In this document: positions 25,621 through 34,646 of the stretch, piece after piece | Numbering within the stretch: position 1 is the first letter of the stretch | Layout: each line of letters opens with the position of its first letter | Assembly: GCA_029465975.1 (NCBI GenBank) | Contig: CM055760.1 | Location: 885,380-949,379, forward strand | Direction of reading: 5' to 3' | Length of the DNA stretch: 64,000 bases | Source of the DNA: Dallia pectoralis | Taxonomy: Eukaryota > Chordata > Actinopteri > Esociformes > Umbridae | Position numbers and translations under genes: made by a program | The notes under the pieces: generated by a model | Databases searched by the model: none | What the model was told of the DNA's origin: nothing | What the model saw: only the letters and a program-made list of their open reading frames with translations

Positions 25621-27569
25621 TCAACCGGCTTCTTCCTCTCCATATGCGTCAATGAAATCCGCAATGGTCTCCACCACGTAATCTGGCACAAAGTCCTTAC
25701 TCTCTGGCTCGTCGCTGTTCTTATAGAATTGAGCCTCCTCCAGAGTGGACACTCCAGTCAGGGTGAGCATGGTGTCCAGGCCACAGTTAGATCCAAACAG
25801 GATGTCTGTCTCCAAACGGTCGCCTACCATGAGAGACTCGCTGGGTTCCAGGTTATACTGGCTGGCGATGCACTCGAACATGAAGCGGCTTGGCTTGCCA
25901 ATTACTGTGGCTTTCCTGCTGCTGGCTGTCTCCACCGCAGCCGTCAGGCTTCCTGAACCTAATTGAGAGATGAGGGTAAAAACTTTGAATGAGCTAAGAT
26001 TGCCAGTAACTGTTTTTACTGTTGCATTTGTAAAAAATAAAAATACTATGCAGCATTGGTCAACAATCCTCATACTAAGTGTCCAGGTTTTAATTCGAGC
26101 CTACCTAGTATATGCTGTTATGATTATTAATTACCAAATCAGCAAAACAACTAATCAATGTATTTGTCATTTGAAATTCACACTGCGGAACACCAAAAAA
26201 CTACTTTTAAAAGTTCAGTTGGTAAAAAACATTATGCTGAAGTGCATGAACTGACCACTACACAACATGTGGAATTGTATGTGTGTTTTTACTTCCTGCA
26301 AACAAAAACTGATTGTGTTGCACTTTGCACTGCTTTCAAAGCCATTATATACAGTAGCTATCCATGCCTGGCAAACACACAGAGGGCTGCTGACGAAGCT
26401 TTTTTTTCTGAAACAAACTGCTATTGTTTAACCAGCATAAGCATGCTGAACAATCTGTATCCACTGTAAAAAGTGATCACAACAAGTCTCGATGAATAGG
26501 TAGAAGGATACTGAATGACTTGGTCCCATTGTATGTTCATACTGGGTGCAGTTATCACCCTGTTACATTGTGACATGAAACTGACAATTTCCAACTAACC
26601 TAAAATTGACAAGACATCAAAATGTCAGTGTACAGTTACAGATTTATATTTTAAAATATCCTAACATCTTGATCATTGTTCGAGACATCCCAAAGGGCTG
26701 ATATCTGCCTCAATCAAGGCCAGAATGTTTGAAAAACACAATATTTAAAATGTGCATATTTGCATCTTAATCGTGAGAGAAAGAATGCCAATTCCATATT
26801 ATATATTAGTAGGAACCTTGATTGGAAGTAATCTAGAGACCAATAACCCACCTGTTTCAACTTATGTTGAATAATTGTGAAATCAGTTTTACTGATTGAC
26901 TAATATTAGAAGATCCTCGGTTGAACACTTTTCCTATAAACTCAACCCATGGTCAGGAACACACCTACCTGGTGTTATTCTGCCACCTCGCAGTGGGTGC
27001 CACGGGTCTGGGTCGGTAGCCACGAATAGACACTCACTATTCTGCAAGTAGCAGCAGGCTTTGGCCAGTTTTATGAAGTCAAATGTCTCGTCGTATCCCA
27101 CCAGCACTGCCTTCACGTCTGGGTCCAACGGATAGTCGTATATAGTCCCGGTTGGTGCATCGGTTTCTTCCTCCACCATGGTAATGCCAGCCTCCCGTAG
27201 CTCCTTCACTACACCCGGGCACCCTATCACATATACTTTGCCCTCCACCTTCGCCACGTCTCGTAGGTAAGCAGCAGAGCAGTATGCTGAGCTGAATATG
27301 TCTTCCTCTGCGACATCAGTGAAGCCCAACCGGGTAAACTTGGTCACGTAGCTCCCTCTCGGCCTGGTACAGTTGTTGGTGATAAACAACACCCGTTTCC
27401 CTCTCTGTTTCAGTAGGGTCACTACTTCTGGTGCACCTGTCACCACCGTTTCGCCATTCCAGATGACTCCGTCGCAATCAAACAGGACGTTGAGCTTGGA
27501 GTCCATGAGGTCTCGTATTTGAGAAGCCCTTATTTTGTGGCACCCTCTGCTACTCACTACCCCAGCCAT
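25621..27569 (-). CDS. pdxp: Pyridoxal phosphate phosphatase (chronophin)
   Basis: Cytosolic HAD-family phosphatase that hydrolyses pyridoxal 5'-phosphate; in mammals it also dephosphorylates cofilin. Two exons on the minus strand, 26969-27569 and 25621-25958 (phase 1 intron, GT-AG), give 312 aa (human 296). HAD motif I is FDCDGVIWNGE with nucleophile D31 and D33. Motif II is FITNN (T64). Motif III is K222 in IGKPSRFMFE. Motif IV is MVGDRLETD (D247, D252). The cap domain keeps the substrate-loop signature DPDPWHPL (H191). PDXP is preferred over the paralogue PGP because of this loop and VETASSRKATVIGKPS and TLTGVSTLEEAQ. An upstream in-frame ATG (27612-27614) would add 15 residues, but the chosen start matches the family better. 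The insertion-poor coding region and intact motifs suggest an active enzyme. Confidence 0.95.
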
Positions 27570-27649
27570 TCTGGAATATATGTTGAGGGAGGCTATATCT
27601 GGTAACGCCCTCAAATTGAGGACAGTAATGGACAGTTCAGTGCAATTAA

Positions 27650-28430
27650 ATTTTTACCTCCCTTAAAAGGCAAATCCAAGTCCCGGTCTGGTTGGTGGTA
27701 TGGGTGTAACCCTAAATCCTTCCATCTCCCGCAGTGCTTTTAGCTGGGCGGATACAGAGACACTGCCTAGCCTACAACACTCGTTTCCAGTGCTGCCAAC
27801 TCCTCAGTAAGGAAAGTAGCTATTGGCTGTCCTAAAAGTCTCTAGATGACGCCATCACCTGATTTGCATATACCCCGCCCCTTCACTTTCAATTGTGATG
27901 GACGCAGTATGAGAGGAATACGTTGTGGGAGAGACAAAAAGTGAGCAAAAAACGCCCTTAATATGTTTAGAACTACAAATGAGTTTAATGTCGCGACTCC
28001 AACCCTACTACTTGATCCGGGCTTGGTACAGGCATAAGTGACCCAAAAGAGAAACTCTGGTGGATTTATGTATTATTATTTTATTATAATAATTAATACT
28101 TATTATTATATATATTTTGTTTTAATGTATTTTTACGTTTTTTTGTTTTGCTTCTATAAGTTGTGTTTGTTTTTTAATGTAAGTCAGGGCAAGATCAGTC
28201 ATCGGCGGCTTCACGCATGCGCGCTTCATTTGTAGTCTGGACGTGGAAGGGTGAACATCTCCTGCTCTGACTGCAGATGGTAGGGACTACTGTGGAGGTA
28301 TTGGGCTGCTTCTGAGTGCTTTGGTATGAGGGTGGGGAACACGGTGGTACCATAGAGAAGAGTATCAGAGTAGGAGCGATACGACAATACGTGCTTTCAC
28401 GTCAGTCTCCAAAAGTCTCCAATAACACCA
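27650..28430. other. pdxp 5' flank and intergenic DNA
   Basis: Contains an inverted CCAAT box (attgg at about 27829) within 260 bases of the pdxp start, as expected for its promoter. Right of 28040 it is a T-rich tract and short unique sequence with no recognisable gene. Confidence 0.4.
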
Positions 28431-28534
28431 GAAAAAAGCCAGATTTGTCGCTAGTCGCTTTTTTAAAAATGTGTCGCTACAGGGGTCTGAAAAATCGATA
28501 AATATAGCGACTAAGTCGCTAAGCTGGCAACACT
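28430..28534. repeat. Non-autonomous DNA element fragment
   Basis: GCGAC/GTCGC-rich block ending 'gctggcaacact'. Its reverse complement begins agtgttgccagcttagcgac. It looks like a member of the same MITE group as its right neighbour, but no matching left end is visible. Confidence 0.4.
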
Positions 28535-28732
28535 CAGTGTTGCCAGATTGGAATAAAGATTTCCAGCCCAACTACAGCTTAAAACCCGCCCCTTTCAAAA
28601 AATACCAGCCCAAAATACATACTGTTATTGTAAAAAACACATTTTAAAAACCCGCCCAATGCATTTTTTTCCGGTCAGATGTGACCAAAAGGAGCCCAAT
28701 CGGGCGGGAACCCGCCCCATCTGGCAACACTG
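28535..28732. mobile_element. hAT-like MITE with 8-bp target duplication
   Basis: Termini CAGTGTTGCCAGATTGG and CCATCTGGCAACACTG are inverted repeats. The flanks are gcaacact (28527-28534) and gcaacgct (28733-28740), an 8-bp duplication with one mismatch. There is no coding capacity. Confidence 0.8.
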
Positions 28733-29291
28733 GCAACGCTGCTCGTTTCATTTGTTTCATTGGCGCAGACGTTCAAGACCCGCGCATTCAACGTCATGTC
28801 CAATAAGACCCGGCTTCTGTTGACCAATCAATTTGACAGCGTTTTTCCGGTCTGGTGGTGCTGACGTTGGACACATCTGAAAAGCTCTGTATTTAAATAT
28901 CGTCTCCGGTTACGTATGTAACCTTAGTTCCCTGAGGGGAACGAGACGCTGCGTGAAAACGCTATGGGAACGCTCTGCGTGAGTGCGTCATGAAGCACAT
29001 GTGTAATCAGTCCAATGGCGTGACGGAACGTCACAGACGGGTGACGTCGTGACCAGGAAGTCATAAAAGCACCCCTAATTACCGGCACCTTCAGTTTCTG
29101 ATGGGCTGAAGCAAGTGCCAAGGGCATGCTGGGAGTATGGCACAGACATGCAGCGTCTCGTTCCCCTCAGGGAACTAAGGTTACATACGTAACCGGAGAC
29201 GTTCCCTATCAGGGAACTTCGAGCTGCGTGAAAACGCTATGGGAACGCCACTACCCACTTCGCCATACGAGCAAGTGTCCGCCATGTGAAG

Positions 29292-30230
29292 TCAGAGCGC
29301 ACATTCGGACGAAAGCACCTGCGCTCCTGGCGTGGAGCTAAAGTCAAGCTGGTAAAATCTCACGAACGTGTGCGGTGAGGACCAGCCTGCCGCAACACAG
29401 ACGTCATGTAGAGAAACCTTACCTGACAAAAGGGCTTTTGAAGCCGTCATACTCCTGGTCGAGTGGGCTCGAACAGCCAAGGGTGAAGGCTGACCAGCCG
29501 ACTCGTAAGCAAGTGAGATGGCCTCAACCACCCACTTGCTCATCCTCTGCTTAGACACAGGACCCCCTCTTGGGTGGTCCAAAGCACACGAACAATTGTT
29601 CGGACAGCCTCCACAGGGCAGTTCACAGCTTGCAGCACAATAGGCCCAACGATGTTAGTTGGGACCTTGGGGACATACCCGGATGAAGGTAGTAGAAACG
29701 CCTTGACCATCCCGGGTGAGAATTCCAAGCAAGAGGGCGCCACCGACAGAGCTTGCATATCACCAATCCTCTTCAGAGAAGAGATGGCAAGTAAGAAGAT
29801 CGCCTTGAGGGTCACGAACTTGTCAGGGACCTCCTCAATGGGCTCGAACGGAGCACGGGAGAGGCCTTCTAGTACAATGGCCAGGTCCCAGAATGGCACC
29901 CTTAACTGGGTCTACCTGCCGTTCTCTGCACCAAGAGGTGAACAGTTTCCATCTGGCGGCATACGCCTTCCTTGTGGCTGGAGCTCTGGAGTGAAGGATG
30001 GTCTCAACGACCTCAGTCGAGAGACCTGAATCTAAGAGGCGGGCCCCCTCAGAGGCCAGGCCCATAGTTTCCACAGCTCCGGGCGGGGGTGAAGGATAAA
30101 CCCATGCGCCTGGGAAAGCAGGTCCCTCCTGATCGGAATCTCCAGAGGAGAGCCGACGAGGAGAGATATTAGGTCCGCAAACCATACTCGGGCCGGCCAG
30201 TATGGTGCTACGAGCAGTAGACTGACCCGC
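29292..30230 (-). pseudogene. DIRS tyrosine recombinase, broken
   Basis: Three frames carry the recombinase in order. The N-terminal SAM-like part is ILHSRAPATRKAYAARWKLF and TSWCRERQVDP (about 29870-30030). The catalytic core starts with AIFLLAISSLKRIGDMQALS, where the Arg of KRIGD is the expected first catalytic residue. The C-terminal part has the HxxR box (VRAHSTRSM) and the likely nucleophile in TFVRFYQLD. All catalytic signatures are visible, but two frameshifts separate them. Confidence 0.8.
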
Positions 30231-32249
30231 TCCTGACGGACCCTCTCCAGAACTCCTGGGAGCAGAGCAACCAGGGGGAAAGCGTACAGGCGTGACCTCG
30301 GCCATGCCTGCACCATGGCATCCAGCCCCAGGGGGGCTGGATGAGTCAGTGAAAACCACAGAGGACAGTGTGACGTCTCTCTGGACGCAAACAGGTCCAC
30401 TTCGGCCCGACCGAAGTGCGACCAAAGGAGCTCCACCACCTCGGGATGGAGTCTCCACTCCCCGGGCCCCGGCCCCTGCCTCGACAGGGTGTCTGCCCCC
30501 TGATTTAGGTACCCCGGGATAAAAATGGCCCTTAAAGAAAAGAGCTTCCTGTGGGACCACAGAAGGACCTGGCGGGCCAGATTGTAAAGTGGGCGTGAGC
30601 GAAGACCCCCCTGGTGGTTGATGTAAAAAACCACCGGACAAGAAAATGACGACCTCTTAGGTCTGGGAGGAAGTGCTTCAGAGCCTGGTAAACTGCCAGC
30701 ATCTCTAGCCAATTTATGTGCCATGATAGCTGACGGCCCCGCCAGAGCCCTTGAGCTGGGCGACCACTCATGATCGCCCCCCAGCCGGTGAGGGAGGCAT
30801 CCGTCGTTAGTGTAACACGACGACACGGAGCTCCCAACACGGGACCCTGGGTTAGGAACCAAGGCTTCCTCCATATGACCAGCGTGCGGAGACAACGCCG
30901 CGTAACTGTGATCATGCGGAACTGGTTTCCCCTCGGGGAGAACCCCTTGGTTCTGAGCCACCACTGTAACGGTCTCATGTACAGCAGGCCGCAAGGAATA
31001 ACGTTGGACGCTGCTGCCAGCAGACCCAACAGTCTCTGAAACTGTTTCACAGTGAGTGACTGGCCTAGCCTCACCTGCTCGATGGCTGCAAGGATCGACG
31101 CCACACGTGCAGGAGACAAATGTGCCCGCATCGTGGTCGAATCCCAGACTACGCCCAGGAAAGTGGTCACCTGTACTGGCGACAGCACACTCTTTCCAGC
31201 ATTGAGCCTCAACCCCAGTTTGTTGATGTGAGCCAGAACGACATCTCGATGCCGAACCGCTAGATGCTCCGACGGAGCCAGAATCAACCAATCGTCGATG
31301 TAATTGAGAATGCGTATGCCCTGGAGGCGCAACGCCGCCAGGGCAGCGTCTATACATCTCGTGAACGTACGGGGAGAGAGTGCTAGGCCAAATGGAAGAA
31401 CTGGTACCGATACTGGTACGCTTTGCCCCCAAAAGCGAACCTCAGGAACTTCCTGTGTTGTGGAAGGATGGAGATGTGGAAATAGGCGTCCTTCAGATCT
31501 ATCGTGACAAAACAGTCCTCGGACCTGATCTGTGATACGATCTGTTTGAGAGTGAGCATTTTGAAGCTGAGTCTCCCGACCGTCTAATTCAACAGACGTA
31601 GGTCTAAAATAGGACGCAACCCCCCATCCTTCTTGGGAACAACGAAGTCCTGGCTGTACCAGCCCGACTCCCTGCTGAGAGGAAGAACTCGTTCTATAGC
31701 CCCTTTTAGCAGGAGAGTCTATACCTCCTGCTCCAATACCAGAGCCTGCTCTGGGCCTACCACTGTGGGCAGGACCCCATTGAAACGAGGCGGATGCGTC
31801 CTGAATTGGATGGCATACCCGCTCTCGATTATCCGCAGGACCCACTGAGATATATTCGGCAGGGTCTTCCACTCTGCCAGAAAATCTACTAGGGGCACCA
31901 GCCTCACGAGGCTGGCCTCTGGAATAACAGGTACTGCAGACACAGTGCCCTGTAACAGCGCACTGGCAGGAAACAACTGGTTCGACAGTTCTGGGCCCCT
32001 CGGAGGAGGAGGCGAGCGCCCCTCGGGAAAACGCTCGCCCAGGCCACCCAGCTGAGGGCACCAGGAGAAGCTCACTACTCCCCTGGTGGGGACCACCCCC
32101 AGCAGTTCGACCCCCCTGTCAGGGTCTCTTAGACAAAGCCTTCTTGGGCGTAGAGACAGGCCTCGGAACTGTCCTACCCCTCGAAGGCCCCGCCTGTGAG
32201 CGTCGCCTCCCGGCCCACTCATCGTGTGGGGGCGCCCGAATAGCGACAC
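30032..32249 (-). pseudogene. DIRS reverse transcriptase and RNase H, frameshifted
   Basis: The RT start (GVLPTVVGPEQALVLEQEV, frame ending at 31719) and the palm region lie in different frames. From about 31400 the frame reads LPFGLALSPRTFTRCIDAAL and contains the active site as LNYIDDWLILAPS. It continues to RNase H (VTLTTDASLTGWGAIMSG). A short duplication of 'taccag' type near 31405-31412 explains the first shift; another shift near 30650 moves the RNase H tail (NLARQVLLWSHRK and GADTLSRQ) into a third frame. The enzyme cannot be made as one chain. Confidence 0.82.
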
Positions 32250-33321
32250 TCACTCTCTGCTGCGCCCGGTGTGCCGTGCTCGGCGCCGGGCGGGGCTGCC
32301 CCTGTCCGACAGCCCCTGCGCCGCGGCTACAACGGGGGAGAAATTTCTGGAAGGCAGCCGCCTGCCTTCTTTCCTCCTGAAACCTCTCGACGACCGAGCC
32401 AATAGCAGGTCCAAAGAGGCCGTCGGGGGAAAGAGGCGCGTCCAGAAGGAAGACTTTCTCCCTATCTCTCATATCAGAGAGGCTTAGCCAGAGATGCCTC
32501 TCCGTAGCCACCAAGGCTGCCATAGCCCGGCCCACTGATTTGGCCGTCTCCTTAGTGGCACGAAGTGACAAATCTGCCGCCTGACGAAGTTCTCGAACAT
32601 CGTCAGGACTTACAGTCTCCCCCTGAGCCCCGCCGCTAAGCAGCTCTGCCTGATATGCCTGTAGAATAGACATAGTATGCAGGCAGGAAGCTGCCTGACC
32701 CGCCGGTAAAGGTAAAGCACGGGAAGGCAAGAATAGTTCATTCAACTTACTGGTTGAAGCAGACTCCTGCCTGTCAGCCGGCCACTCGATCTTGAGCTTT
32801 CCCACAGCTCGGGTGAGTACCTCCAGCAGCTCCTCGTTCGCGGGTGACTGAACCAACAATTCAGCCTCAGCCTCGAGGTTTTCAACCTCCATTTCCTCAG
32901 AACTGGACAGCTGAGAAAAGGGTGCCTCATCCAGGGCGGAAGAAACCCACGCGGGTGCTTCCGAACCCCGAGCTGAGGCACTGGCTCTAGTAGACGAGGA
33001 CCGAGAAATTGCAGAAGCCGTCTCGGAACCGCATGCTAGATCCGCTTGCGAACCCCACGACGCCAGCCGGCGCCGTGCCTCGGCAGCGGCGGGACCTGAG
33101 CCGCGGGGAATGCGAACCGAGCCGCTTTCCTGAAAAAGCGCCAGGCGAGAGCGAAGTGTTCGGATGGTGAGACGGTCGCAATGCTTACAGCTAGCCTCTT
33201 CCAAGGCTAACTGAGCATGCTCCTCTCCCAAACAAACTACGCACAGAACATGTGTGTCCCGGCCCGTGAGAAAGCGGTTGCAGGGAGAAGCACACTGTCT
33301 AAAATGCCGCTCGGTTGCCAT
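32119..33321 (-). CDS. DIRS gag-like protein (400 aa)
   Basis: Intact frame at the 5' end of the DIRS element. The N-terminus has a cysteine-rich, zinc-binding-like region (CASPCNR, then VLCVVCLGEEHA and CKHCDRL) followed by TIRTLRSRLALFQ, a pattern typical of DIRS gag proteins. The middle is acidic and low-complexity. The C-terminal third is rich in Arg, Pro and Ser, suggesting nucleic-acid binding. It probably packages the element RNA. It is the only undamaged frame of the element. Confidence 0.75.
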   Translation of the reverse strand: MATERHFRQCASPCNRFLTGRDTHVLCVVCLGEEHAQLALEEASCKHCDRLTIRTLRSRLALFQESGSVRIPRGSGPAAAEARRRLASWGSQADLACGSETASAISRSSSTRASASARGSEAPAWVSSALDEAPFSQLSSSEEMEVENLEAEAELLVQSPANEELLEVLTRAVGKLKIEWPADRQESASTSKLNELFLPSRALPLPAGQAASCLHTMSILQAYQAELLSGGAQGETVSPDDVRELRQAADLSLRATKETAKSVGRAMAALVATERHLWLSLSDMRDREKVFLLDAPLSPDGLFGPAIGSVVERFQEERRQAAAFQKFLPRCSRGAGAVGQGQPRPAPSTAHRAQQRVSVAIRAPPHDEWAGRRRSQAGPSRGRTVPRPVSTPKKALSKRP

Positions 33322-33514
33322 AATCGCGGTGAACTCTTGTACATAAATGCAAAGAAAATTTCTGAATTAACAACGTAATAGCAGAAACCCGCGAGGACTG
33401 TCACAACATGCACTTGCTTAAGCAACAAAAAACTGAAGGTGCCGGTAATTATGGGTGCTTTTATGACTTCCTGGTCGCGACGTCACCCGTCTGTGACGTT
33501 CCGTCACGCCATTG

Positions 33515-33660
33515 ACCAATGGCACCCAACCAGATACCATTGTAAGGTTTTTATTTTTCCCCTTAAATGATTTCAGTTTGTTTTTCAATTGAATTGTTCA
33601 CAATTTAGGCCACATTAAAGGTGGAAAAAGTTCTGACATGGTTTATCTTTGTCTAATTTT
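33515..33660. repeat. DNA element fragment, near-identical to 35411-35557
   Basis: Begins accaatggcacccaaccaga immediately after the DIRS end and matches 35411-35557 almost base for base. The longer copy continues into a Tc1-like terminus (ggggtgtgtagactttttat near 35587). Confidence 0.85.
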
Positions 33661-34646
33661 TTTGTCTAATTTCATATATTTTATCAGTGAAGATTTCCTA
33701 AAAAATAGTGTTATAATATTGTCTTGTCTCATTCTGGTGAACCAAATATTTTTTATCGTCACACCCCTGTTGATCGTTCACACAAAGATTGAAAAAGTGA
33801 ATACGTAGTCTCAGTTGTATGATAAAGAAACTCTGGGGTCTTCAGCAATCTGTAAAGACCAGGTCAGACAAGGTAAACAACAGCCGGTGATGACAGAAAT
33901 GACAAAATCAAATTATCAACCACTACGGTTTTGGAACTTTTTTTGGAGTTTTATGGGCTGATGTTTACCTTGTCTGACCTGGGTGAACCATTACCAAATC
34001 AAACTGATGGAAAGGTATGGAGAAAATAGGAACTGCAGATGATGCAAAGCAAACCACCTCATGATGAGGTGGTAGTGTCATGCATGCCTTTGGCACGCAT
34101 GGCTGTCTCATTTGCCTATTTGATTTTTATAGACGCCAACATTTTTAAATTTCCTCTATCCTCAGGAGTTTTTAAAGTATTGTCAAAGACCCAATGTGAA
34201 AATACCTTTACTTTTAAACATACTAGTCATATTTAAAAATGCATAAAAACACAAGAAAGCATAATGCAACAGAAATATCTAAATATTATATTCTATAATA
34301 ATATATTATAATAATATAAACAATTTGTCATGAGTTTATGGTTATTATTATGGTAAATAATGCTCTTGACATGCTCCTAAACACTACTTTCCGAAGAAAG
34401 CAGTTCTTTCAGCTTTTTGGACCGCCCTCGCTTTAAATTGTCTGGCACTTCCCCTTCTGTCATTAGACTGTCAACAGATGGCAGTAGCACATTTACAATG
34501 CGTTTTAACATACCATAGAGATAAATCGATACATAGATACCTAGATTTGAAAGGAGCTGCTCTCTGCTCACAGACATCATTATGGGATAGACGACAAGAG
34601 TCCTCTATCCTTCTCTGTAGCAACATGTCAGGTTCCATGTGCAGGC
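33661..34646. other. setd9 upstream region
   Basis: No coding sequence was recognised. It contains an inverted repeat with exact 20-bp arms (33859-33878 and 33963-33982) and an AT-only tract near 34260-34325. The setd9 promoter should lie in the right part, but no clear core element is visible. Confidence 0.4.
33859..33982. repeat. Inverted repeat, 20-bp arms, 84-base spacer
   Basis: CCAGGTCAGACAAGGTAAAC and its exact complement. It may be the ends of a small MITE, or a hairpin upstream of setd9. Confidence 0.75.

Larger units (their letters stand above)
28901..33514 (-). mobile_element. DIRS-like tyrosine-recombinase retrotransposon, degenerate
   Basis: Order on the minus strand: gag-like frame, reverse transcriptase, RNase H, tyrosine recombinase. 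This is the layout of DIRS elements, which integrate as circles without a DDE integrase. Terminal structure: about 85 bp at 33430-33514 is repeated inverted at 29013-29097 with a few mismatches. The left end also has a perfect 52-bp inverted pair (28901-28952 and 29150-29201) and a direct repeat of 26 bp (28949-28974 and 29223-29248). Several frameshifts break the polyprotein, so the copy is not autonomous. It lies between pdxp and setd9. Confidence 0.88.

Noticed and set aside
25621..27569. Assignment as phosphoglycolate phosphatase (pgp)
   Set aside because: DPDPWHPL and VETASSRKATVIGKPS fit chronophin; PGP has a different loop at this position.
29574..30522. Plus-strand open frames opposite the DIRS recombinase
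   Set aside because: Shadows of the GC-rich minus-strand DIRS coding region; no recognisable domains.
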